Part shown: piece by piece, positions 21,330 through 31,929 of the stretch
Layout of the letters: each line of letters starts with the position of its first letter
Numbering within the stretch: the stretch's first letter is position 1
Assembly (NCBI GenBank): GCA_030248295.1
Contig: JASANH010001684.1
Coordinates: 357,402-421,401, forward strand
Origin: Mesodorylaimus sp. YZB2_4
Taxonomy: Eukaryota; Nematoda; Enoplea; Dorylaimida; Dorylaimidae
Direction of reading: 5' to 3'
DNA length: 64,000 bases
Translations under genes and position numbers: made by a program
The notes under the pieces: model-generated
Databases searched by the model: none
What the model saw: only the letters and a program-made list of their open reading frames with translations
What the model was told of the DNA's origin: nothing

Positions 21330-24300
21330 ATGACTACCGTCACCAATTCTGATTGTGAGCATCGGACTATTAAAGACGAGAAAATGAGCGGAAAGGAGGA
21401 CCAGGAAGGAAAATTATTTTACAATGTTGAGGATATTCCAAGTTGGCCAACAATTTTTCTATTTGGAGTTCAGGTACTGATAATAAAATCTCGTAAGCTG
21501 TTTGAAAAAATCTCCTTTTTAGCAAGTATTGGTTTGTTCCAGCGCAATGGTTGCCATGCCCCTTGTCATAGCGGACTTACTTTGTGCTGGTAATAATGAC
21601 TTGGCTCGGGTAAAGCTAATCGGAACCATCACATTTATTACTGGATTTTCAACAATTCTTCAAAGTACATTTGGAACTCGGTGGGAAAGAAATTTTTTTA
21701 AAATTTGAGTGAAACAGAAGAACGACTGGCTCTTTTAGATTACCATTATTACAAGGTCCAGCTTTCACATTTGTGCCTCCAATTATAGCCATGATGAATC
21801 TACCAGAAAATAAATGTCAGCAAGGTGTGACAGAAACAACTAAAAAGGTATTGTTTGGAAAAAAATATTTTTAGTTATTTTAGAGAACAATAACACCATT
21901 TCGTTGAACGCCACAAATCAGCCTGATGACGTGTGGATGGATAAAATGCGATTCGTAAGAATGATTGGCCGCACCTGATTGGGGATGCTACTTCGTGATG
22001 TGTTCTTTGACAGGTTCAAGGAGCTTTGATTGTCGCGGCACTTTTCCAAATATTTATTGGGTTTACTGGAATTATTGGGATCATCTCGAAATATGTTGGT
22101 CCACTAACTATCGCACCACTCATGCTACTATTGGAATTCTCAGTGGCGAAAGTGTGCGTCGACTACGCTATTAAACATTGGATGTCTGCTTTGTAAGTTT
22201 CTTAAAGGCTTGTTATTCCTTTTCTTTATGTTTCTTGTTCTGCGCGCGAACTTCAGTTTACTCTGTAAGTCTGTAGGGTACTTATTTATTAAATGAATCA
22301 AGTAATCATACTAACCGGCATACTAAAAATACATGGGTCATAGCATTGCCATTTCTCTGTGTAAGATGCTAAACCTTTTGCTAGAAAAAGCGATCGGGAA
22401 GTTTGATTTTCGAATTCCCGCGCCTAAATAGAAATGTGTTGATCAGCAGGTTCATTAATGTGCTGCCGCTCAAACGTGTACCAGACCGTACGATAAAAGT
22501 AGAAATAGTGTACCTTCGACCCCGAACGCCGGAAGATGGTAATCCCCCGAACAACTGGACGCTTTGGGGTTTTTTTCTGTTTCTTGATTTACTCGTTATG
22601 AAATTTAGATTTCATGAATGACAAAAGCTAAGTATTAGTCGAATATAAAAAATCCGCCAGTGTTGCAAGAAGATCGAGACTCGCAGCAAAGACATGCAGT
22701 AATTAGTGAGAAACTGGTTCTCTCAAGCAATGGCGCGTATTCAAGCAACAGAAACTTACATCGCAAGAATATCTGCAAGGGTCAAGTGTATTGTATTGTA
22801 GATGGCCCTGCATATCGAGCCGTTCTAGAAAAGCACCTTTGAAGGAGCTAAGGCTGTTCGTGCTGTCAGTCTCTGAGAGGGCGGGTCAAACACTGGACAT
22901 CCACTTTCTTCCCTCAAGCTCTTAAACACGGATGAACCACCAAATGCGCACATTGGTTATTTCAATCATAATCGCACACAATTATTCATAAAAGAAATCT
23001 TTGCTAAACGCATCTTACCTAAATTTTTCAAGCAAGATGATGGACCCATCACAAAACAACTTGTGTTTGAATATTTTGAAAATAACTACAGGTTTTCGTT
23101 ACAGAACCGTCATTCTTCTTGTAATCGTGGCTTTGTATATGCATGAAATTTTGGTTCCAATGCCTGTTTTCAAACGGAAACAGTGCAATGTTTCTAGATT
23201 TCCATTATTTGCAGTATTCCCAGTAAGTCCTGTACGTTTAATTTGCTATCAACGTTTAAGAACGCATTTGCTCCCACTTTTCTAGTATCTAATTGCCATT
23301 TCCATTGTGTGGCTCCTTTGCGTCATCTTCACTGCCACGAATGTTTTCGACTCGCACAATCACACAGCTGCTCGTACCGACGTGCGCGCTAGTGTTATTG
23401 CAGAGGCGCCGTGGTTCCGGTGGCCGTATCCCTTCCAATGGGGCATGCCAAAATGGAACACGGGGTTGATTCTGGGCATGATCGCAGCCACTCTAGCATC
23501 CCTCACCGAATCAGTTGGCAACTACTACGCGTGCGCCCGAGTGTGTAAAGCACCGCCGCCACCTCTGCACGCCGTCAACAGGGGCATTCTCACAGAAGGT
23601 CTGTGCTGTCTAATTGGCGGTACAGTGGGCGGTGGTACCAGTGTTACAAGTTACAGCGAGAATGTTGGAGTTATTGGGATCACGAAAGTGCGGCTCATTG
23701 CAAGTGATAGCAGAAAATGCTGATGCTTTCTTCTTTTAGGTGGCCAGTAGACGTACCATGCAAGCAGCTGGTGCTATTCTCGTATTTCTTGGCCTTTTCA
23801 CTAAAATTGGGGCAGTTTTTGCAACGATACCAGACCCGATTGTGGGTGGAATTTTGACAGTATCAATTGCAATGGTCGGAGGGGTCGGCATCTCGTCCCT
23901 CCAAGCCGTCGATCTGAGATTATCCCGGAACAGTGCGATTCTTGGATTCGCTGTCATGTGCGGCATTTTGATACCCGAATGCTTTACTGAGGCACCTGTG
24001 AAAACTGGTAAGACCTTGGGTTAGTAGCAAAACCATGACAGCATACTGTAGGACACAGAGCATGTACTCGTAGAAGGTACTTACACCATAGGTTTGACCA
24101 CTTGATGTCTTCAAACTGTCTGCCACGATTATTATGAAACTGTGCTCTATTTAGTGTAATTATCCTGTAACTGCGACTTTTTTTTGCTTCAGGCAGCAAC
24201 ACGGTAGACCAAGTCATGAATATCCTCCTGACAATCCACATGTTTGTGGCTGGTGTTGTGGGATTCGTACTTGACAACACGGTGCCTGGTGCCACCAAAC

Positions 24301-24470
24301 AGCAGCGAGGTTTGGCAATCGATCATGGCCACGAGGATTCTCCCTGCTCAGAGAAACTAACCGACGGGAGTTCCACTGATGTGTACTCTTTTCCGCCCAA
24401 ATTTATGAAACTGTTAGACAGAGGTACAGTGTTCCGTTATTTGCCTTTTATGCCCAACTTTCGCAAATAG
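21330..24470 (+). CDS. SLC23-family nucleobase/ascorbate transporter
   Basis: Plasma-membrane permease (NAT/NCS2 fold) expected to move nucleobases or ascorbate with Na+ or H+. Nine exons: 21330-21473, 21523-21680, 21739-21824, 21875-21954, 22014-22192, 23105-23222, 23286-23687, 23740-24007, 24193-24470; 570 residues, usual for SLC23. The family start YNVEDIPSWPTIFLFGVQ ends exon 1. Next come LPLLQGPAFTFVPP and VQGALIVAALFQIFIGFTGI. Exon 7 carries ESVGNYYACAR (substrate-site Glu at residue 330; most animal members have Asp where Asn334 stands) and CKAPPPPLHAVNRGI. The NAT signature is SENVGVIGITK (379-389). The C-terminus ends with the family-typical FRYLPFMP. Intron 5 (22,193-23,104) is long and holds nothing recognised; the others are mostly about 50 bases. 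An AATAAA lies at 24,619. Convergent with the dehydratase gene. Whether it carries ascorbate or nucleobases cannot be told from sequence. Confidence 0.93.
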
Positions 24471-24618
24471 GTTTTTGTGTAATTTGAAATGATCAGATCC
24501 GTGTCAGCCGGTTTTCTCAGATCAGACAGTTTGGCCTTTAATATGCTATGTGCTCTGAAGAATACAAGCATCCCTTTCAGCTCACGGATAAATTTCTGCT
24601 ATTTTTCTACAAGATGAC

Positions 24619-24624
24619 AATAAA
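24619..24624 (+). promoter_or_regulatory. Polyadenylation signal of the SLC23 gene
   Basis: AATAAA 149 bases after the stop codon, in the 330-base gap between the convergent genes. First canonical hexamer after the stop. Confidence 0.4.
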
Positions 24625-24799
24625 TTCCATATGTCATTTTTGAAAAGTCACGTGATCACAATAGCATACGAATACATAAAATAGTTCCTTCACTATGTCT
24701 ACTGTGCCTGGGTAGGTTGTAGGTGTATCTAAAGACGAAGCAGCAGGGATATGCACAGCAATGGCATCTTCGCAGGGGTTCTCTATCACTGCTTCTGCT

Positions 24800-26778
24800 T
24801 TATTTGTCGGACCTCATCGTCAGAGCGAGGCCACGTTGGATCGACTGACCCAGCTTTGCCATATCAATATTTCCACCAGTCAATGGAATAACCACCCTAA
24901 ATAATGTGTGCACAAATTTATAGTGTCTTGATAAAATCACGATCAAAAAAAAAAATTTGGCGTGTAGCAAATCGGTGCATAGAAGGTAGTTAGAAAAGTT
25001 GAAGGCCAAATTTACCTTTTTCCTTTCAATTCAGGTAGTTGTGCACTTAACACTGCGGCTAATCCAGCGGCGCCAGCACCTTCTACAACAGCTTTCTCTA
25101 CTTCCAGAAGGCGTAGAATCGCCAAAGAAAGGTCGTCTTCACTGAAATGATTCGCCCCATTCAGAAAATGGCAAAACAGAAACGAGCAGCTTACCTCACT
25201 CTGACCATTTTATCCACAACCTTATACATTTTGACAGTCTCTATTGAGTTCACGCCAACCACTGGCGCTGATAGGCCTGAAAATGCATACATAGGTCACA
25301 GAAAACCATTGTAGACAGCTAGGCACTGTAAGCACTAACCATCAGCAAGTGTGGGCCCAGTTGGCTGTGTGAAGGTTGGACATCCATTTTCCAAAGCTGT
25401 CGTGTATGAAGGACAAATCTCAGTTTCGACACCCTGTAACCAGAAATGATCTAAAAGTTGAGTCCTGATTTGTGAAATGACGACTTACGATAACAATAAC
25501 ATTTGGGAATAATGTTTTCACAGCTAGACCAGTACCAGCCAGCAAGCCGCCACCTCCAACAGGAATTATAATAGCATCAAAATGTCCGATTTGCTCAGCA
25601 ATTTCGAGGCCTACTGTGCCTTGGCCAGCCAGAATGTGCGGGTGGTCAAAGCTAGAAATGCATATCGTCAATATGTTCCACCTAAATTCAGGAGCCGCCG
25701 TCTTACCCATTTATGTAAGTGAGACATTTTTTATTTGCCATTTTCATAGCAAGTTTTTTGGTCTGAAATAAACTGATCATGAAAAATGCGGGGCCTGGAA
25801 AGTATTTCTGGAACGCATACTTCTTCCAAATCCTCTCCATCCACAAGGACTGTTGCCCCGTATTGACGACACATGGAAACTTTCTGTGTGGGCGCTGATT
25901 TTGGCGTGAACACTGTGACTGGGATGCTCATTTGTCGGCCATGGTATGCCAAACCCAAGGCGTGGTTGCCTGATGAGGCTGCAATGACGCCTTGTTTCAT
26001 TTGTTTCTGCAAATTTATGTCGTTTAAGATCATTTTCATGAGCTAGAATCTAAACACTTACTAGACTTAGCTGAGACAAGGCATTTCTGCCACCCCGTTC
26101 TTTGAAGCTAAACGTGGAATAATCAAGAGAGTATAAAAAGGGCAATGTTCGCTTTACCTCCCTGTCACTTGCAAAAATTCCTTCTTGAAATATATTTCCA
26201 TTCCTAGCTCTTTGGACAACACTTCACTGCGCTGAAAATAATACATATTGCAGCATAAAGTTATTTGTTAATTTGAAGAATAAAAAACTTACTGTGCACG
26301 GTGTCACTACAATGGTGCCTTTAATCCTATCAGCTGCATCAAGAATATTTTCAAAGCTGATGACCCTAGGATTAGCAGGATCGCACCAAAGATCGACTGG
26401 GGTTTGGTGTTTGGCTCTCGCTGGTTCTGTGATTACCGCACACTCTGAAGTGCATAGTAATGCATTTTCATCTCGTATGACAGAAAATATGAAAACTATC
26501 AGCTTACCGTCAGCGCTATTAGAACAGCTTCGAATTCGCTTCAAGACGGATGCCTCTGTGTTTTGGGGGGCAAGTTCTCCACCAGACGACTGGGACCGTT
26601 TGTGTTGCAGTTTGATTCCTTTGACAGAGTTGTGCAGACACCCGTCAAAAACATCGCCTTTGTAATTGTCCAAGAGCGAGTGATCGAAATCTTCATTTTC
26701 TTCGAAGCTACTTGGCTGAGTTTGCTTCAGAAGAATTTTTTGGCCAGATAATGAGATTTGAGCTGTCCGGCGAAACAT
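24800..26778 (-). CDS. PLP-dependent threonine/serine dehydratase (serine racemase-like)
   Basis: Fold type II PLP enzyme deaminating L-threonine/L-serine to 2-oxo acids, probably cytosolic. Eleven exons: 26778-26508, 26444-26293, 26231-26158, 26107-26062, 26006-25821, 25762-25707, 25651-25489, 25433-25340, 25276-25195, 25141-25016, 24896-24800; 448 residues. Start is the first in-frame ATG (MFRRTAQI). SFKERG (166-171) holds the Schiff-base Lys168. ASSGNHALGLAYHG (191-204) is the substrate loop. VGGGGLLAG (293-301) is the PLP phosphate cradle. EGAGAAGLA and PLTGGNID lie near the end. SFKERG is more like threonine/serine dehydratases than serine racemase (SFKIRG). The first about 100 residues are a polar extension without known domain, possibly targeting or regulatory. 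No C-terminal ACT domain, so no obvious isoleucine-type feedback. Convergent with SLC23. Confidence 0.93.
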
Positions 26779-28380
26779 AATTGCCACTTTGGATCAAAAA
26801 TTTTGCTAACACTATTTTTTCCTGTAAGAATAAGATCATACAGTATAGGTACAATTAAATAAACATCTGCGATCCCGAGTATGCAATACTACTTGGTTCA
26901 AATTATTAGTCTCGGGTAAACACATTTGTAAAACTTGTACGACAATAAACTTTAAAAGTCCTATATTCTAAGAATTCACATTTGTAGAAAAGCGAAAAAG
27001 AACATTTTGTAAGTTTATACTGTGGATTTGCGCGGGCAGATTGTAAGCTCTAACGTGCCTGCCAGACCAGCCAGCCAAATGCTATATTTGGTAGATGATT
27101 GGACGGATAATTTGAGAGAGCGGCAGGATTTTTGAGAATTTACCCAAGTTGGGAAAGTGAACTAACCTACTAGCGTCATTGACATTCATCACTGTACTTG
27201 GCCACTTTATCGGGTAGCCAATAGCAAACAAGTAGGGCCACGTAAGCAATGTCCTTGCAGTCTTTGCAGTCTTTGCAGCGCAGGGTCTTGATTGAACAGA
27301 AGCACCCTGCCCTTGCACTTTAAAGTGACATACACACAGACAGTGGCCCTTGGTCGCTGAAATGCTGGAAGTCTAGTTTTTTGCAGAAATACTTCGTGAC
27401 AGTCCGCGCAAGATTCAAAACGGCTACATACTGTAGCAAAACCACATGGCTTAAAAGTTAAGCTATAATTTATGAGGAGAATTAGCAGGATGCAATAATC
27501 GGGCTTGCCCCGTTGTCAAAGATAGGACAAGTCAACTCAATAAGACAACTCTATACCACGTGCACTGCGATAACGAGACTCTGTGGAATAAGAAAACTGC
27601 TTCAGAAAACTCAGGTGTGCGCAAAGACCTGTCTTATGCGAAACTTGAGCGAGGGCGAGGGCTTTGGGTTGGGCTAAGAATAAGACATTGAAAGCACAAC
27701 TGTGGCAAAAAATTTTTGATAAAATTATATGAAAATGGACAAGAGGTTCATCATCGATTGAATGACGTAATCGAATCTAATGACCGGCCGATCTGTAATT
27801 GATTAATTTTTGTGTTCTCACTGACGTGAGTGTGTTCCCAATTTCGTATTCCCAATTTCGTGCTCCCAGTTTTGTGTTCCCAATAAGTCTTATTCGACTC
27901 TCTTAGTTTTATACTTTTCATAACTTTAATAACTCGATGACTTTGACAACTTTGTTTCCATCAGCCTAATAACGTTGCAGCCTAATCGATCAGCCTAGTA
28001 ACTTTGACCTGTTGATCGAGCAACTGATCAGCCGATCGATTGACTACAGGCTGATCAAGATGATCGTTTGATCGCTAAATCAACAAATCAGCCAATTATA
28101 TTGATCAGGCTAGCTGATTATATTAGAGCATCGGATGATCCATATGATCAACTGATCTACCAAAATGACTGGCCGATTTATTGGTTAGTTGATGCACCTG
28201 ATCACATTAATAAGTCTCAGTTGACTGATCGATCAGTTGATTCGGTGATAAAGCGACTGACCAAAGTGATCTGGTCGATCCGCATTTTCATTCTGCGTAG
28301 GTTCTGAGTAAGTCAGAATAAGATTTGAGTATGGCATAAATTTCTGCGTAATTTCGGTATAAGTATCTATTTCTGACAGT
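26779..28380. repeat. Intergenic with GATC-rich and short-period repeats
   Basis: 27,457-27,503 is repeated at 28,827-28,873 (including ATTAGCAGGATGCAATAATC). 27,497-27,560 resembles the termini of the 17,088-19,225 element (GGACAAGTCAACTCA). 27,833-27,890 has four imperfect copies of about 15 bases (TTCCCAATTTCGTG). 27,960-28,290 is dominated by degenerate TGATC/GATCAG words. No gene recognised. Confidence 0.5.
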
Positions 28381-28508
28381 GAGTAAGACTTCATAAGTTC
28401 TTAGGATCTCTAGATAGTATACAGGCCTAACATAAATCTGAGTTAGACTTCGTTATTTCTTAGCATCTCTAAATAGTACATGGGCTCCACATGAGTCTGA
28501 GTAAGATT
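28381..28508 (+). repeat. 59-bp tandem repeat, about 2.2 copies
   Basis: Units start at 28,381, 28,440 and 28,499 with GAGT(A/T)AGA; each contains CTTAG(G/C)ATCTCTA(G/A)ATAGTA. Runs directly into the 169-base direct repeat at 28,516. Confidence 0.7.
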
Positions 28509-28515
28509 ATATAGT

Positions 28516-28684
28516 GTAGCTGCCCTAGAGGACTGATAAACATGTGGGGTTTCCTGCTACTGACACCTCCTACGTGCCATTTCCTATCACGCAATATCTC
28601 AAGTAATCCCAATTTCATGTTGCACCCGCCACTGATTAAGTGAACAATATGCATCCGATTCAGGGAGCATGCACCCATGTACCG
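28516..28684 (+). repeat. Direct repeat, copy 1 (partner 29,458-29,622)
   Basis: About 165 bases, roughly 90% identical to 29,458-29,622. Both begin GTAGCTGCCCTAGAGG and contain CATGTGGGGTTTCCTGCTAC and CACCCGCCACTGATTAA. No coding potential recognised. An uncharacterised dispersed repeat or local duplication. Confidence 0.75.
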
Positions 28685-29457
28685 ATTAGTAAATTCAGGC
28701 ACTCCACATTTCCACGTTTGCGCAAAGCTCGAACATGTGGCGCTTTTACTCTATCAAAGGCAAATGTTGTCGTTAAGAGCCTGGCTATTCTTAAAACTGA
28801 GTTGTCTTGCACCTGTTTTCCTAACAAGTTAAGCTTTACTTTATGAAAAAATTAGCAGGATGCAATAATCGGGTACAGCTGGTGGTACTGCGAGGACCTA
28901 AGGGGTAACCTGGAAAAAGCGCTTCCAACCTGAGGGATGGTCCAGCGCTGCTTAAAATGTGAAAAAAAGCGTCTGTATTGATCGCTGAAACCCGCTTACC
29001 CATAACAGCTTAATCCAGGCTTCAAATGAAATGTGTAATCTTGTCCACTATCGATCTTACCAGCGTGAGGACCAGTCCACAGGTATACTTATTCTGAGGT
29101 GCACAATAACTAACTTTTGCATTGCCTATAATTTCGAGTTGTATTTGCTCTACTGTAACAGAGTTTTACCATCACTATACAACTACAGTAATGGTACAAC
29201 CCAAAAGCGTTTTAGAAGTTCTTTCAGTTTATAATATACTGTGAGCCATTTAATGATAAAACTGTTTTAGCTTCAATATCAAACAGCAAAATGTATTTAC
29301 ATGGTTATAAATATGGGTACAATAATATGTGTATCAAGCTGTCTTACCTTGCACCTCGCTTCCAGTGAAAAATACTGCTATTTTCAGGGAAGTAACGCTA
29401 AAACGTTAGTTTCTGTAAAAAACTGCTACTGCTTGAAGTACCTGCCCCTTATAAACT

Positions 29458-29622
29458 GTAGCTGCCCTAGAGGGCTGATAAACATGTGGGGTTTCCTGCT
29501 ACTGACACCTCCCACGTGCCACTTCCTATCATGCAATATCTTAATCCCCATTTCATGTTGCACCCGCCACTGATTAAATGAACAATAAGCATCCGATTCA
29601 GGGAACACGCATCCATGTCCCG
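29458..29622 (+). repeat. Direct repeat, copy 2 (partner 28,516-28,684)
   Basis: Second copy of the repeat above, 770 bases downstream and about 240 bases before the SLC22 TATA box. The 28,685-29,457 spacer holds nothing else recognised. Confidence 0.75.
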
Positions 29623-29860
29623 CACTTGCACCATATTTTTTGACGTGCTGGTAGGCCGACAATAAATTACTGACGCAAGCTAGCCATATTGACTGCCCGC
29701 CTTGTGGTAGAAGGGGTGTTACACTAATGCCCTTCTTATCGTGAATACCAAAGATATGGCATGAGTTAGCTGAAATTCAGCTTACGTGGGCGTGTCTCTT
29801 CAATGAATCTTCCATCAGCACGAAAGACTTAAGAATGTTTATATTTATTCAGGAAAAGGG

Positions 29861-29867
29861 TATAAAA
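29861..29867 (+). promoter_or_regulatory. TATA box of the SLC22 gene
   Basis: TATAAAA 117 bases before the ATG at 29,978. An initiator-like TCATTA at about 29,901 lies 35-40 bases downstream, giving a 5' UTR of about 75-80 bases. Fits a simple core promoter, though expression data are not available here. Confidence 0.55.
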
Positions 29868-29977
29868 CGGGTTCCGCAATAACTGTCTGAGCAAACCAGT
29901 CTCATTAAAGTTGATCAACAACTTCGTGGTTAGTTTTTCTTCATTCTTCTCTTTGAGAAACACCGACCCTAGTGAGA

Positions 29978-31546
29978 ATGGTAGTAGTGGCAGATAGCTC
30001 ACTTTCTAAATCGCCTTCGTGTTCGTCGCTGGGTCCAAAGAAGGCCACCAATGTGGATGATGTGCTGAAATGCGTCCGCCCGTTTGGTCGATATCAGATT
30101 TTGATGACTGTAGTCTACAGCTATATGTACTTACCATGCCAGATTAATAACCTATTTATGGGATATGGTGGCATAATGCCCAAGTGGTCGTGTTCAGACT
30201 TGAATAACTCAACTAACGAACCAACTGATAGTTGCCAAATTTATGACTCCTGCTCAAAAGAAAACTTGACTTTCATATCAGATTTTTATTCAGTAGTCAG
30301 CGAGTGGCGCTTGGTTTGTGATCATTCCTATAGTATTCAATTGATCACTAGTATTCAAATGGTTGGTCTGATGGTCGGTGGAATGATTGCTGGACCGATT
30401 ACTGATTTGTATGGTCGAAAATGGACTTTTTTGGGTGTGATCACTTTAGGGTTGCTTCTGGGTGGCCTGTCAAGTTTATCAACCAGTGTCACCATGTTCA
30501 TAGTCTTCCGGTTCCTGGTTGGCATCACAGTCGGTGCACAGCTCGTGGTTGGGTGCGTCTTTTCAGCGGAATCCACAATTAATCGATATCGGCTCCTGAT
30601 GCAATCGATTGCCATCCTGTTCCTGCCTTTGTGGAATCAGGTGTTCGTTGCCTACGTCACGAAGCATTGGGTATGGTACTCAGTCGTAGGTAATCTGGAA
30701 GGTGTCCTTCTTCTGCCCATAATTGCTTTTATGACTTACGAAAGTCCGAGGTGGCTAGCTCAGAAGGGTCGGTTGGACGAGGCTGATCGAGTGCTTCGTG
30801 GCATTGCAGCCTTCAATAAAGCGAGCCACGAATTGCCAGGAAATATTGATCTGGAAACAGAATCTAAGGACGGAGATGTCAAAAAATACCACGTTTGGGA
30901 CCTATTCCGTACCCGTCGATTGGCAATTTACACTTTGGTCAGCTTCGGCACATGGTTCGCTATCAGTTTGGCTCAGTACGGCATGTACTTCGATATTGGC
31001 TACCTTCCCACCAATGTCTACGTCAATGGGGCCATGTTGGCTGGTGTGGGCATGACAGTGGTGCCTATGGCAGCCTACGATGCCTATAACAAGAATGTGA
31101 ACAGAAAGTACGTCCAGGTCGCCCTCTTCCTACTGACTAGCCTTTGTAATGTGGTAATTGCACTGTTCGAGACTGTCATACCGAGAGGCCAAGCCAGCGG
31201 GGTGCTGCTCAGCATATGCTCTATCGTTGGGCAAGTGGCCACAGAAGCTAGCTTCGGAGTACTTTATGTGTATTCTATAGAATTATTCCCAACCCTCCTT
31301 CGATCAAATGCAGGAGCACTGAATAGCGTGGGGGCTCGAATTGGAGGAATCATAGCACCCCAACTGCTCTACGCGAGGAAGAGCTGGGAGCCACTGCCAT
31401 ATGTCTGCTTTGCGGCCATCTGCGGATTAGGTGCTGGACTGGACGCCTTTTTCTTACCAAATACGAAGAATATGCACCTTCCTGAAACTTATAAACAATC
31501 TAATGGAAACAAGCGTGAGGTCGACTATGAAGATATTGTTCTGTAA
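29978..31546 (+). CDS. SLC22-family organic cation/anion transporter
   Basis: Major facilitator superfamily permease of the plasma membrane, 522 residues with about 12 TM segments, coded by one exon. TM1 (about 40-65) is followed by the large extracellular loop typical of SLC22, with six cysteines and glycosylation sites (NNST, NLTF). Then come the family block VSEWRLVCDHSYS, the MFS loop 2-3 motif DLYGRKWTF, the mid-protein YESPRWLAQKGR, the TM10 block YSIELFPTLLRSNAG, and a terminal LPETYK. The start is the ATG two codons after a GTG; the region upstream is non-coding. A TATA box lies 117 bases upstream. An AATAAA overlaps the TAA stop (31,545-31,550). Substrate (cation, anion, carnitine) cannot be assigned. 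Convergent with DEG/ENaC, 384 bases apart. The absence of introns while neighbours have many suggests retroposition or intron loss. Confidence 0.92.
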   Translation: MVVVADSSLSKSPSCSSLGPKKATNVDDVLKCVRPFGRYQILMTVVYSYMYLPCQINNLFMGYGGIMPKWSCSDLNNSTNEPTDSCQIYDSCSKENLTFISDFYSVVSEWRLVCDHSYSIQLITSIQMVGLMVGGMIAGPITDLYGRKWTFLGVITLGLLLGGLSSLSTSVTMFIVFRFLVGITVGAQLVVGCVFSAESTINRYRLLMQSIAILFLPLWNQVFVAYVTKHWVWYSVVGNLEGVLLLPIIAFMTYESPRWLAQKGRLDEADRVLRGIAAFNKASHELPGNIDLETESKDGDVKKYHVWDLFRTRRLAIYTLVSFGTWFAISLAQYGMYFDIGYLPTNVYVNGAMLAGVGMTVVPMAAYDAYNKNVNRKYVQVALFLLTSLCNVVIALFETVIPRGQASGVLLSICSIVGQVATEASFGVLYVYSIELFPTLLRSNAGALNSVGARIGGIIAPQLLYARKSWEPLPYVCFAAICGLGAGLDAFFLPNTKNMHLPETYKQSNGNKREVDYEDIVL

Positions 31547-31929
31547 TAAAATTTTTCCTTTCTGGCATCATAGGCTAACTTAAAGTTATGCACAGTCGCA
31601 CAATGTACATAATGGTACCCTAAGCCTCGTATCACATTCGACAAGCAACAACCTCAAGAATGATAAAAGTATAAAAGCAGTTTGGGCACGCGGTAAGTGA
31701 GCAATTCTTATCCTGCCTTTGGCCAAATCATCTTTCCTGCATCTTCAGTTCCAATTATTGTACAGCCATCCCAGATCGGTGTTGTTATGCATGATTCGAT
31801 GTCTGCCTTTCGTCAGTACATGCCTTCGTTCAGCAACCGAGATCGACATCGTGGAACGCGTGGGCAGTGCTGGAAGTGCGCTGCCCTGTGCAAGTGTTGA
31901 TGAGTATAATGCCAGCTCAATGTGTCTCA

